Numbered from the stretch's first letter, positions 44,473 through 52,670 are shown. The stretch: DNA of 64,000 bases from Mogibacterium sp. (GCA_017403955.1 JAFRDH010000007.1:124001-188000), one strand, 5' to 3'. Notes: generated by a model not told the origin, from the sequence alone. Numbers and translations are program-made.

Positions 44473-44904
44473 ATGGATAAGAATAACAATATAACTGATT
44501 TTGAATACACTATCGTGATGGATCCTAAACATCCGATTTCAGATACAGAAAAAGAGATACCTCAAGAAGAGACTGCTGCGCAGGGCGCTGCACAGACAGG
44601 TGCTGCATCTGCGCCTCAAACCAAACCGGAAGCACCTAAGCAGACTATGAATCTCAGAGATCTGATGGATCGACTCTACTATGAGTATGAGAGAATGTGC
44701 CTCAAAGAGCCAACGATCCTCGACAGAGATGACGCATACCCGCACTCATATCAGTGGCGTATGGGCGGCAGATATGACCCGGAGAAGAAGGATGTACTCA
44801 TAGAGGCAATCAAGCTCGGCAAGAAAATCTCCGATACGGAAGCCTACGAAAGATACGTCGCCTTAGTCAAAAATCGCAAATTCAATCCTGAATCGTGGGA
44901 CTAA
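44473..44904 (+). CDS. hypothetical protein with low-complexity N terminus
   Basis: The 143-aa product has an Ala/Gln/Thr-rich N-terminal half (about 20-55, TAAQGAAQTGAAS) and a helical C-terminal part (MNLRDLMDRLYYEYERMC, KEPTILDRDDAY). I recognise no family. Its stop abuts the next start without a gap, so it is co-translated with the NUDIX gene. Confidence 0.55.
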   Translation: MDKNNNITDFEYTIVMDPKHPISDTEKEIPQEETAAQGAAQTGAASAPQTKPEAPKQTMNLRDLMDRLYYEYERMCLKEPTILDRDDAYPHSYQWRMGGRYDPEKKDVLIEAIKLGKKISDTEAYERYVALVKNRKFNPESWD

Positions 44905-45450
44905 ATGGATAGATATGCTGTTCTGGTCCCGTGGGTTAGGACCGAATATGGTGACGCGCTGCTGATGGAAGTTCGATCGGAAAAAGTCAAACAGCCCGGG
45001 GAGATCTGTTTTCCCGGGGGCAGGGCTGAGCCGGGAGAATCTCCTTCAGAAACAGCGGTGCGTGAATGTTGCGAAGAGCTTGGGATCGCTCCTGACAAAA
45101 TAAAAGTGACCGGCGAGCTGCCGGCCTTGCATATGAGTGACGGCAGGGTGGTTTACCCGGTAGAAGCCGCACTGGAAATTGATGATATAGGAGAGCTGCG
45201 ACTGTCCGAGTATGAAGTTGCTGAAGTATTTCTCCTCCCGAGGAATTGGCTTGAGGAGAACAAACCGGTTCACTTTGACCTGTCCGCAACTCCTTTTGAA
45301 TTGCTTCCGGACAAGCTCCAGGGATATCTTTCTTACTATACGAACTTTCGCAGAAGAGGTCAGACCGATTATCTTGAATATGAAGGACATGGGATCTGGG
45401 GCCTGACTGCCAGAATAATAAAATGTGTCATGGGGGACGGTTCTCAGTGA
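44905..45450 (+). CDS. NUDIX hydrolase (CoA pyrophosphatase-like)
   Basis: The 181-aa protein has a complete Nudix box GGRAEPGESPSETAVREC followed by CEELGI, preceded by KQPGEICFPGG, which is the layout of CoA-diphosphatase-type members. It would cleave a nucleoside diphosphate derivative. The tail VMGDGSQ and stop come from repeat R5. It starts directly after the previous stop. Confidence 0.85.
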   Translation: MDRYAVLVPWVRTEYGDALLMEVRSEKVKQPGEICFPGGRAEPGESPSETAVRECCEELGIAPDKIKVTGELPALHMSDGRVVYPVEAALEIDDIGELRLSEYEVAEVFLLPRNWLEENKPVHFDLSATPFELLPDKLQGYLSYYTNFRRRGQTDYLEYEGHGIWGLTARIIKCVMGDGSQ

Positions 45451-45454
45451 CACA
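45424..45454 (+). repeat. palindromic-ended repeat copy R5
   Basis: TGTGTCA / TGACACA ends around GGGGGACGGTTCTCAG. It ends the NUDIX gene and lies 10 bp before the TatD start. Confidence 0.85.
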
Positions 45455-45464
45455 CGTATATACT

Positions 45465-46382
45465 ATGATCATCGACAGCCATATTCATTTAACAAATTTT
45501 GCATATGAGGGCACGTTCACTTTCTTCAATGAAGAGAACGGCTCTTTTGTGTTGTCTGAAGGTAACAGGGAAGATATTCTGAGGCTGTGCCGGGAGGCGG
45601 GGGTCGGAGCCTTTGTCGAGCCGGCAATAGAGATCGAATCGAATTACAAGATTTTGGCGGCTGCAAAGAATCATCCGGGTTTATTTTTTCCGGTAATTGG
45701 CGTCCATCCGACGAGAACATACAAATACCGGACTGTCGATGCGAATGGTGTTCATCATGACTATTATCTCCGCTGGACTGAGAGGCATGAGGTAGAAATG
45801 CTGGCTCGCACGCCGGGTGTGGTCGCGATCGGTGAGACCGGTCTTGACTACCACTTCGAGAGAGCGGAGCAGCACCGCACACATCAGAAGGCTTGGTTCA
45901 TCTGGCAGATTTCTCTTGCTGACAAACTGGGACTCCCGCTTGTGCTTCATATCCGAGAGGCTGACCGGGATGCGCTCAGGATCCTCAGGCGTTACAGGAA
46001 CAAGCTGCATGGCGGTGTAGTGCATTGCTTCTACGGTGATGCTGAACGCGCGAGAGAATATACGGATCTCGGATTGATGATAGGGATAGGCGGTGCGCTT
46101 CTCTCCGACCCGGCTGAGGATAATCCTCTGGAGGATGCGGTCAAAGCAATTCCACTCGAGTCGATCCTGATCGAGACTGACGGACCATATGTCAAACCAT
46201 ACATTACCGGAGTTTCAGGAAAGAAGAGGAAAAAGGCCAGGAACACGAGCCTGATCCTGCCGCAACTGATCAAGAGGATCGCCGAATTAAAGAATTCTAC
46301 ACCTGGGGAAGTCGAGCAAATCGCAACAGAAAACGCAATAAGACTATTTTCGTTGTGTGTCAATGAGAACCGTCCCCAGTGA
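45465..46382 (+). CDS. TatD-family metal-dependent hydrolase
   Basis: The 305-aa protein has the TatD pattern: MIIDSHIHLTNF (metal-binding His pair), VIGVHPTRTYKY, VAIGETGLDYHFERAEQH, LVLHIREADRDAL and VHCFYGDAERA, then LIETDGPYVKP. It is a DNase or general hydrolase. I chose ATG 45465 because the upstream extension to 45423 is repeat R5. No clear ribosome site precedes it. The end CVNENRPQ and stop come from repeat R6, so the gene is flanked by repeats of opposite orientation. Confidence 0.88.
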   Translation: MIIDSHIHLTNFAYEGTFTFFNEENGSFVLSEGNREDILRLCREAGVGAFVEPAIEIESNYKILAAAKNHPGLFFPVIGVHPTRTYKYRTVDANGVHHDYYLRWTERHEVEMLARTPGVVAIGETGLDYHFERAEQHRTHQKAWFIWQISLADKLGLPLVLHIREADRDALRILRRYRNKLHGGVVHCFYGDAERAREYTDLGLMIGIGGALLSDPAEDNPLEDAVKAIPLESILIETDGPYVKPYITGVSGKKRKKARNTSLILPQLIKRIAELKNSTPGEVEQIATENAIRLFSLCVNENRPQ

Positions 46383-46386
46383 CACA
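46356..46386 (-). repeat. palindromic-ended repeat copy R6 (inverted)
   Basis: TGTGTCA / TGACACA ends around AGAACCGTCCCC, the reverse complement of the core of R1-R5. It ends the TatD gene and lies just before the NAD(P)HX epimerase start. Confidence 0.85.
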
Positions 46387-46404
46387 TGGAGTATGATAAG
46401 AACT

Positions 46405-47025
46405 ATGAAAGATAAAGTGGTTTCTGTTGATCAGATGAGAAGAAGTGATGCTTACACGATCGAGCATTTCGTGCCTGGTAAGGAACTGATGTACCGTGCA
46501 GCACAAGGTGTCTTTGACTCGTACGACGGCTGGGCGGGCAGATCTATCGCGATCGTTACCGGCGGAGGGAATAATGGCGGAGACGGATACGCTCTGGCCG
46601 GGATCCTCAAGAACCAAGGCATCGAACCGGTTGTTTACAGGGTATCCGACAAACTGTCTGATGACGGTTTGTATTATCTTGAGATCGCGACAGATCTTGG
46701 CGTTCCGGTCCGCAACTTTGATGAGGAAACTGACTTTTCGGGTTATGATGTGATCGTTGACTGCATCCTTGGTACAGGCTTCAAGGGCGAGGTCCGCGGC
46801 AAAGCTGCTGATGCGATCAAAGCGATAAATGCTTCAGACGCCTATGTTATCAGTGTTGACATCAACAGCGGCATGAACGGTGACACCGGTGAGGCGCATC
46901 TTGCTGTCATGTCAGATCTGACAGTCTCGATTGGCTACTACAAACAAGGCCTTTTCAAAGGCGATGCCGACAAATACATCGGTAAACTTACCAATGTAGA
47001 TATCGGCATCGTACTGATAGACTGA
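46405..47025 (+). CDS. nnrE: NAD(P)H-hydrate epimerase (YjeF N-terminal domain)
   Basis: The 206-aa protein is a YjeF_N/NnrE domain: VSVDQMRRSDAYTIE, IVTGGGNNGGDGYALAGIL, YDVIVDCILGTGFKGEVRG and VISVDINSGMNGDTG. It epimerises damaged hydrated NAD(P)H for repair; the usual dehydratase half is missing here, so it may be encoded elsewhere. ATG 46405 was preferred to 46363 and 46393 because those lie in or near the repeat. Convergent with proC, 3 bp from its end. Confidence 0.88.
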   Translation: MKDKVVSVDQMRRSDAYTIEHFVPGKELMYRAAQGVFDSYDGWAGRSIAIVTGGGNNGGDGYALAGILKNQGIEPVVYRVSDKLSDDGLYYLEIATDLGVPVRNFDEETDFSGYDVIVDCILGTGFKGEVRGKAADAIKAINASDAYVISVDINSGMNGDTGEAHLAVMSDLTVSIGYYKQGLFKGDADKYIGKLTNVDIGIVLID

Positions 47026-47027
47026 AA

Positions 47028-47834
47028 TTACATAGAGTGTTTTTTCTCCATTATCTTGTCGACTGCATATATAAGTGAGTGTCTGAAGCCGGTTTCTTCG
47101 AGTGCGCTGATCCCGACTATAGTGGTGCCTCCCGGTGTGCAGACCGCATCTTTGAGTTCGCCCGGATGCTTGCCGCTTTTCATCATATATGTGGCGGCTC
47201 CTACAAGCATTTGCGGGACGATGCTGTAAGCCTGGCTCCTGGTCATACCATTTTTTACAAGTCCATCTGCCAGAGCTTCTATGAAAACATCTACAAAAGC
47301 AGGTGCGCATCCGGCGCCTGTTCCGCCTAAAGACAGCAGATCAGAACTGAAATACTCTATTTTGGCGATTTGCCCGAATACATCTTCGAACAATTCGAGC
47401 TGCTCTTCAGTAAGAGAGTGTCTGGATTCTGCAATTATGATCCCCTCACCGACAGCAATCGGAGTGTTAGGGATCGTGCTGATATGATTGAAACCCTCAC
47501 CAAGATAACTGATGTAACGGTCAAAATCTATCCCCGCTGCGATCGAGAACATGGCTTTGCCCTTAAGAGCATCAGCCGCACCTTTGACAACGCCCTCGAC
47601 CTGCTGCGGCAGAACACCGATCACGACGATATCACTGGCGGCAGCCACTTCAGCGGCGTCAGCGCAAGCATTGATCCCGCGGGACCCGCATTTTGCAAGG
47701 AGCTTTTCCTGGTCTCTGGCACACGCATAAATATTGGAAGGATCGGCAGCATTTCTGGTCAGAAGCCCGTCGCAGATCGCGCTTGCCATATTTCCGAATC
47801 CCACGAACCCTACTTTCGCTTTTTTGATATCCAT
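47028..47834 (-). CDS. proC: pyrroline-5-carboxylate reductase
   Basis: The 268-aa protein has KVGFVGFGNMASAICDGL (NADPH binding), DIVVIGVLPQQVEGVV, and the P5CR signature GGTGAGCAPAFVDVFIEALADG near the C terminus. It makes proline from pyrroline-5-carboxylate. The start at 47834 has GGTGAGG upstream; an extension to 47846 is possible. Length is normal. Confidence 0.93.
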   Translation of the reverse strand: MDIKKAKVGFVGFGNMASAICDGLLTRNAADPSNIYACARDQEKLLAKCGSRGINACADAAEVAAASDIVVIGVLPQQVEGVVKGAADALKGKAMFSIAAGIDFDRYISYLGEGFNHISTIPNTPIAVGEGIIIAESRHSLTEEQLELFEDVFGQIAKIEYFSSDLLSLGGTGAGCAPAFVDVFIEALADGLVKNGMTRSQAYSIVPQMLVGAATYMMKSGKHPGELKDAVCTPGGTTIVGISALEETGFRHSLIYAVDKIMEKKHSM

Positions 47835-47958
47835 AGTCCTCACCATCCTTATTTTGCGAAAAATAACTCTACATATAAACTATCAACTATCGCGCAGCCA
47901 AAATCAACTGTATAATGAATATATATTGTGCAGAAATGTAATTGGATGGAGGCGCTTT

Positions 47959-48462
47959 ATGAGCAGGATCACTAATGAATCAAAAATAAAGAACCCGCTT
48001 ATAGTCGGTATCCGTGAGCAGCTTGAACACAGGGCGCTCTGGATGTATCTTCTGTGTGATGAAGCGGAAAAACACGGACTCAAGGCTGAGGATTTTGCGC
48101 CGGATGCGATCAAGAGATGCGGCCTCTATCAGGGCAGGAATCTGGTAGAGAAGGGCGGCAAGGGCCAGTCCCTCAAAGGCCTCAAAAAGGCGCTTTTCGG
48201 CTTCTTCGCTCAAAAGGTGTTCGAGATGGATATTCTCAGATGTGATGACGATCATCTGGATATAGATTTCCACTATTGCCCGCTCGTCAAGGCATGGCAG
48301 AAGCAGGGCTGTTCTGATGAGCAGATCGCGATGATGTGCGATCATGCGATGTGCGGCGACAGAGGGATCGGTGAATCATTTGGCGTTGAGCTGGATCTCC
48401 CGGGAACTATTGCAAAAGGTGACCCGACCTGCCAGCTCAGATACATAAGAAGAAACAAGTAA
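47959..48462 (+). CDS. L-2-amino-thiazoline-4-carboxylic acid hydrolase-family protein
   Basis: The 167-aa protein matches the ATC hydrolase family: FHYCPLVKAWQKQGCSDEQI, then MMCDHAMCGDRGIGESFGVE, with clustered Cys, Asp and His, and DLPGTIAKGDPTCQLRY. These convert ATC to cysteine-like compounds or act on related substrates. The ATG at 47959 follows GGATGGAGG; longer upstream extensions overlap proC and are unlikely. Confidence 0.85.
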   Translation: MSRITNESKIKNPLIVGIREQLEHRALWMYLLCDEAEKHGLKAEDFAPDAIKRCGLYQGRNLVEKGGKGQSLKGLKKALFGFFAQKVFEMDILRCDDDHLDIDFHYCPLVKAWQKQGCSDEQIAMMCDHAMCGDRGIGESFGVELDLPGTIAKGDPTCQLRYIRRNK

Positions 48463-48484
48463 TAAAAGATCAAAGGGGAATGTA

Positions 48485-48976
48485 ATGGACTATATTATTC
48501 GGGAACTGGAGGCGAAAGACGATAAGAAAATTGAAGCGGTCATCAGAGCTTGCCTCATTGAATATGGTGCAAATCATGACGGTACGGCATGGGCAGACCC
48601 GCATCTTGGGGAATTCTCAACGATATATACAGATCCGAAGAACAAGTACTGGGTCATAGAAACCACGGACGGGAGGATCGTCGGCGGTTCGGGAATAGGC
48701 GAGATAGCCGGTTCGGGCGATATTTGCGAACTGCAGAAGATGTATTGCCTGCCTGAAATACGCGGGACCGGGGCAGCTCACAAACTGATAACGATCGCCC
48801 TCGATTATGCGAAGCAATTCTACAAAAAGTGTTATCTTGAGACTTTCAGCAATATGATCCCTGCCCACAAATTCTACAAGAAACACGGCTTTGTTCTGAC
48901 GGATGAGAGACTTGGGGACACCGGGCACTTTGCCTGCGATGTACTTTTTATCAAAGATCTGACTGATCAACAATGA
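48485..48976 (+). CDS. GNAT-family N-acetyltransferase
   Basis: The 163-aa protein has the GNAT fold: YIIRELEAKDDKKIEAVI, GGSGIGEIAGSGDICELQKMYCLPEIRGTGAAHKLITIAL in pieces (acetyl-CoA loop RGTGAA) and PAHKFYKKHGFVLTDERLG. The acceptor is unknown. AAAGGGG precedes the ATG. Confidence 0.9.
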   Translation: MDYIIRELEAKDDKKIEAVIRACLIEYGANHDGTAWADPHLGEFSTIYTDPKNKYWVIETTDGRIVGGSGIGEIAGSGDICELQKMYCLPEIRGTGAAHKLITIALDYAKQFYKKCYLETFSNMIPAHKFYKKHGFVLTDERLGDTGHFACDVLFIKDLTDQQ

Positions 48977-48993
48977 CTTGAAAGGGGTGCTTT

Positions 48994-49932
48994 ATGGGTA
49001 TCAATGAACTGGGATTCAATAAGGGTATCAATCTGGGTGGCTGGATGTCGCAATGTGATTACAGTGAGGACAGACTCGACAACTTTATCAAAGACAGCGA
49101 TTTTGCGGTCATCAAATCATGGGGACTCGATCATGTCAGACTTCCGGTCGACTACAATGTCCTTGAGGAAAGGGAAGACGGGATGTCAAGAGTTCGCAGG
49201 GCTGTAGATGCTGCACGCTCGTGCGGGCTGAACGTTGTCATCGACCTCCATAAAACAGCGGGCTATTCGTTCGATGAAGGGGAGAATGAATCCGGATTTT
49301 TCGATAATGCCGCCTATCAGGAACGTTTCTACAATCTCTGGGAATGTCTGGCAAAGGAGTTCGGGGATGATCCGGGACATATCATGTTCGACATTCTCAA
49401 TGAGATCACCGACAAAGGCGTTCTCACCAGCTGGCAAAGGATCGCTGCTGAGTGTGTCCGCCGTATACGGATCCATGCGCCGGAAACTTACATACTTGTC
49501 GGTAGTTACAATTATAATGATGTCCGCGCGCTTTCAGATCTTGAGCTCCCTGATGATGAACACCTCGTGCTGAGTTTCCACTGTTATGAACCTCATTTCT
49601 ATACACATCAGGGTGCTTACTGGAGCACGGATATCGATCAGGACCGCAGGGTGACTTTCGAAGAAGCAGGGCTTGGCGAGGACTATTTCGACAAATTGTT
49701 TGAGTCCGCTCTGGCAAAATCAGCAAGAGAGTCCCGCAGCCTGTATTGCGGCGAGTTCGGCGTGATCGATGTTGTTCCGCCGGAAGATGCGCTGAAATGG
49801 TTCAAAACGATCCATAAGGCTTTCGAGAAATATAACATCGCGCGTGCGGTATGGAGCTATAAAGAAATGGATTTCGGCCTTGTCGATGCGAGAATGGATG
49901 GCGTCAGAGCTGAGCTCCTGCAATACCTGTAA
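48994..49932 (+). CDS. GH5-family glycoside hydrolase
   Basis: The 312-aa protein is a GH5 cellulase-type barrel: GFNKGINLGGWMSQCDYSED, VRLPVDYNVLEE, NVVIDLHKTAGY, FDILNEITD with the acid/base Glu (about residue 137), FHCYEPHFYTHQGAYW, and LYCGEFGVID with the nucleophile Glu (about 254). There is no signal peptide, so it should act on imported beta-glucan oligosaccharides. It is next to the divergent GH94 and ABC-importer locus. AAGGGG precedes the start. Confidence 0.9.
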   Translation: MGINELGFNKGINLGGWMSQCDYSEDRLDNFIKDSDFAVIKSWGLDHVRLPVDYNVLEEREDGMSRVRRAVDAARSCGLNVVIDLHKTAGYSFDEGENESGFFDNAAYQERFYNLWECLAKEFGDDPGHIMFDILNEITDKGVLTSWQRIAAECVRRIRIHAPETYILVGSYNYNDVRALSDLELPDDEHLVLSFHCYEPHFYTHQGAYWSTDIDQDRRVTFEEAGLGEDYFDKLFESALAKSARESRSLYCGEFGVIDVVPPEDALKWFKTIHKAFEKYNIARAVWSYKEMDFGLVDARMDGVRAELLQYL

Positions 49933-49955
49933 AAGTGATCAGACATAAATGATAT

Positions 49956-50005
49956 AACCTAATAAAGAACAGATCCCGGCTCAAGGATCTGTTCTTTATT
50001 AGGTT
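49956..50005. terminator. perfect 21-bp hairpin between convergent genes
   Basis: A perfect inverted repeat, 49956-49976 with 49985-50005, surrounds an 8-base loop; the arm reads AACCTAATAAAGAACAGATC plus C. It lies between the convergent GH5 and GH94 genes and likely stops transcription from both sides, though a T run after the stem is missing. Unusually long and exact for a terminator. Confidence 0.65.
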
Positions 50006-50040
50006 GTTGGAAATTATTGTATGTTGGAGGGAAAAAATGA

Positions 50041-52476
50041 TCATCCCATAAGGATCTCAATATTGAGCTCTGCAGGCTCATCCGGCATTTTGATCAGATT
50101 GGTGTCGGAAGGGATGCCGTTGACTTTGACGGAAGCGATCCCGCTCTGAACTCCGTCAGGATTCTCTATGCTGATTCGGCATGTAGACCCGCGGAATTTT
50201 CGTACGCAGCTCAGCTTCTTCATATCTGAAGGGATGCAAGGGTCTATCCTGAGTCCGCCGAATTCCGGCTTGATACCCAGTATGTACTGGCTCATGCAGG
50301 TGAAAGTCCAGGCAGCTGTTCCTGTAAGCCAGCTGTTCTTGCCTTCGCCGAAAGTCGCTGCATCTCTGCCTGCGACCATCTGGCAGTAAGCATAAGGCTC
50401 AGTGCGGTGGATCTCGCTGATATCTTCGAGATAAACAGGGCAGGTCTTGCGGAAGAGACTGAATGCACGGTCACCATGGCCGAGCATGGTTTCGGCACAA
50501 ACCACCCAAGGGTTATTGTGGCAGAAAATACCGGCGTTTTCTTTATATCCCGGCGGATAGGATGAGATCTCTCCGAGCTCCAGATGGTATTCCGTGTAAG
50601 GAGGCTGGAGGATAACGATCCCGTACTGTGTCTCGAGATGTTCTTCTACACTCGCAAGAGCAGCTGCGGCTTCTCCGGTCTCAAGACCGATGCCGGCCAT
50701 AACGCACATGCCCTGCGGCTCTATATAGATCTTTCCTTCTTTGCATACCTTGCTTCCGACAGGATTGCTGAATGCATCATATGCGCGGACGAACCAGTCA
50801 CCGTCCCAGCCGGATTCAAGAACTGCTTTGCGCATCTTCTCGACTTCTTCCATTACAGACGAAGCCTCACCGTCACGTCCGGTCTGCCTGAGGATCTCGG
50901 CGAATTCTTTGCCGTATTTGACATACATGCCCGCGATGAAAACACTTTCAGCTACAGGACCTTCGCTCGGACCTGTGATCTGGAAGCTTTCCCCCGGATG
51001 GTCTGAGAAGCAATTCAGATTGAGGCAGTCATTCCAGTCTGCGCGTCCGATGAGAGGAAGTGCATGAGGACCGACATGTGTCGTTGTGAATCCAAAGCTC
51101 CTGCGGAGGTGCTCGAGCAGAGTCGCTTTGTCATTCTCGTTACTGTCAAATGTGCACTGTTCATCGAGGATGCTGAAGTCTCCGGTCTCGCGCAGATACG
51201 CTGCTGTACAAGCTATCAGCCAGAGCGGGTCATCATTGAATCCGCCGCCGATATCTGCATTCCCGCGCTTGGTGAGCGGCTGGTACTGATGATATGTGCT
51301 GCCGTCAGGAAGCTGCGTGTTCGCAATGTCTATGATACGTTCTCTTGCTCTTGAAGGAACGAGGTGAACGAATCCGAGAATGTCCTGACAAGAGTCTCTG
51401 AATCCCATCCCGCGTCCGAGACCGCTCTCATAATAGCTGGCTGACCTGCTGAGATTGAAGGTGACCATGCACTGGTACTGATTCCATACGTTGACCAGCC
51501 TGTCCAGCTTGTCATCACCGGTCGAGATGCAGAAAGTTGAAAGGAGATCTTCCCAGTATTGTCTGAGTGCGGCAAGTGCCTGATCGAACTGTTCATCTGT
51601 CCTGAACTTGGCCAGAAGAGTGTCGGCTGGTTCCTTATTGATCACACCAGGCGCCTCGAACTTGCGGTCATCAGGATTTTCGCAATATCCGAGAACGAAG
51701 ATGAAAGAACGGCTTTCGCCCGGTTCAAGTCTCATCCTGAAGTGATGGCTCCCGACCGGCGCCCAGCCATGCGCAATGCTGTTGAAGCTCTTGCCTTCGA
51801 GAACTGCCTTAGGTTCTGAAGGGCCGTTGTAAAGACCGACGAACTCGTCGCGGCTCGTATCGAAACCGTCTACCGGCTGATTCGCAGCGAAAACAGCATA
51901 GTGATTACGGCGCTCGCGGTATTCAGTCTTATGATAGATCGCACTGCCGATTACCTCGACCTCACCGATCGAAAGGTTACGCTGGAAGTTCGATGAGTCA
52001 TCGACTGCGTCCCACAGACAGAATTCAACGTAGCTGTACAGATCGAGATCATGAGCAATGTCGGATCCATTGGACAAAGTGACTCTGGTGACTTCGCAGT
52101 TCTCGCCGATAGGGACGAAAACTTCCTGGACTGCGCGGATGCCGTTCTTAGTGCTGTCAAAGACCGAATAACCAAGACCGTGTCTGCAAACGTATGAGTC
52201 GAGCTCAGTCCTGACAGGCTGCCAGCCCGGATTCCAGACTGTGCTGCCATCCTTTATATAGTAGTAATGTCCGTTGCAGTCGATCGGGCTGTTATTATAA
52301 CGGTAACGTGTCAGCCTCAGGAGCTTGGCATCCTTATAAAAACAGTAACCTCCGGATGTATTGGATATAAGTCTGAAGAAATCCTGTGATCCGAGGTAGT
52401 TGATCCACGGAAGGGGAGTTCTTGGGGTGGTTACTACATATTCTCTATTCTTGTCGTCAAAATATCCGTATTTCAT
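50041..52476 (-). CDS. cellobiose phosphorylase-type GH94 enzyme
   Basis: The 811-aa protein has the GH94 layout: MKYGYFDDKNREYVVTTPRT, LPWINYLGSQDFF, the beta-sandwich N-terminal domain, then GMGFRDSCQDILGF (about 356-369), GGGFNDDPLW, and RADWNDCLN (about 479-487), where the general-acid Asp lies. It phosphorolyses cellobiose (or a close relative) to glucose 1-phosphate and glucose. The length fits cellobiose rather than longer cellodextrin phosphorylases. An operator-like site sits between its promoter and start. Confidence 0.9.
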   Translation of the reverse strand: MKYGYFDDKNREYVVTTPRTPLPWINYLGSQDFFRLISNTSGGYCFYKDAKLLRLTRYRYNNSPIDCNGHYYYIKDGSTVWNPGWQPVRTELDSYVCRHGLGYSVFDSTKNGIRAVQEVFVPIGENCEVTRVTLSNGSDIAHDLDLYSYVEFCLWDAVDDSSNFQRNLSIGEVEVIGSAIYHKTEYRERRNHYAVFAANQPVDGFDTSRDEFVGLYNGPSEPKAVLEGKSFNSIAHGWAPVGSHHFRMRLEPGESRSFIFVLGYCENPDDRKFEAPGVINKEPADTLLAKFRTDEQFDQALAALRQYWEDLLSTFCISTGDDKLDRLVNVWNQYQCMVTFNLSRSASYYESGLGRGMGFRDSCQDILGFVHLVPSRARERIIDIANTQLPDGSTYHQYQPLTKRGNADIGGGFNDDPLWLIACTAAYLRETGDFSILDEQCTFDSNENDKATLLEHLRRSFGFTTTHVGPHALPLIGRADWNDCLNLNCFSDHPGESFQITGPSEGPVAESVFIAGMYVKYGKEFAEILRQTGRDGEASSVMEEVEKMRKAVLESGWDGDWFVRAYDAFSNPVGSKVCKEGKIYIEPQGMCVMAGIGLETGEAAAALASVEEHLETQYGIVILQPPYTEYHLELGEISSYPPGYKENAGIFCHNNPWVVCAETMLGHGDRAFSLFRKTCPVYLEDISEIHRTEPYAYCQMVAGRDAATFGEGKNSWLTGTAAWTFTCMSQYILGIKPEFGGLRIDPCIPSDMKKLSCVRKFRGSTCRISIENPDGVQSGIASVKVNGIPSDTNLIKMPDEPAELNIEILMG

Positions 52477-52492
52477 GATTGACTCCTTGCTA

Positions 52493-52508
52493 ACGAATAC
52501 GTTTTCGT
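52493..52508. promoter_or_regulatory. operator-like site 1 (LacI family)
   Basis: ACGAATACGTTTTCGT has ACGAA / TTCGT arms. It lies just upstream of the GH94 start and downstream of its promoter. Two matching sites are at 52623 and 52655. Confidence 0.7.
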
Positions 52509-52520
52509 AAGTGTACTGTT

Positions 52521-52550
52521 ATTATAGATGCAAATTATTTGATTTGTAAA
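52521..52550 (-). promoter_or_regulatory. promoter of the GH94 gene
   Basis: On the minus strand, TTTACA (52550-52545), 18 bp, TATAAT (52526-52521). Operator-like site 1 lies just downstream, in a position to block elongation. Confidence 0.7.
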
Positions 52551-52619
52551 GATTAAACGTCAAAAAAGTCATGAAAAAAATAAAAAATCCAATTTTTATG
52601 AAAAATCTCAAAAAACATA

Positions 52620-52648
52620 TTGACGAAATCGTTTTAGTAAACTAAAAT
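52620..52648 (+). promoter_or_regulatory. promoter of the lacI-ABC operon
   Basis: TTGACG (52620-52625), 17 bp, TAAAAT (52643-52648). Operator-like site 2 covers the spacer, and TTTTAGT-AA-ACTAAAA is a second dyad in it. Confidence 0.65.
52623..52638. promoter_or_regulatory. operator-like site 2
   Basis: ACGAAATCGTTTTAGT; arms ACGAA / TTAGT, one base off. It overlaps the promoter of the regulator gene, suggesting self-repression. Confidence 0.65.
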
Positions 52649-52654
52649 GAAGCT

Positions 52655-52670
52655 ACGAAATCGTGTTCGT
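52655..52670. promoter_or_regulatory. operator-like site 3
   Basis: ACGAAATCGTGTTCGT; perfect ACGAA / TTCGT arms, about 60 bp before the regulator's start codon and 32 bp after site 2. Confidence 0.65.
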
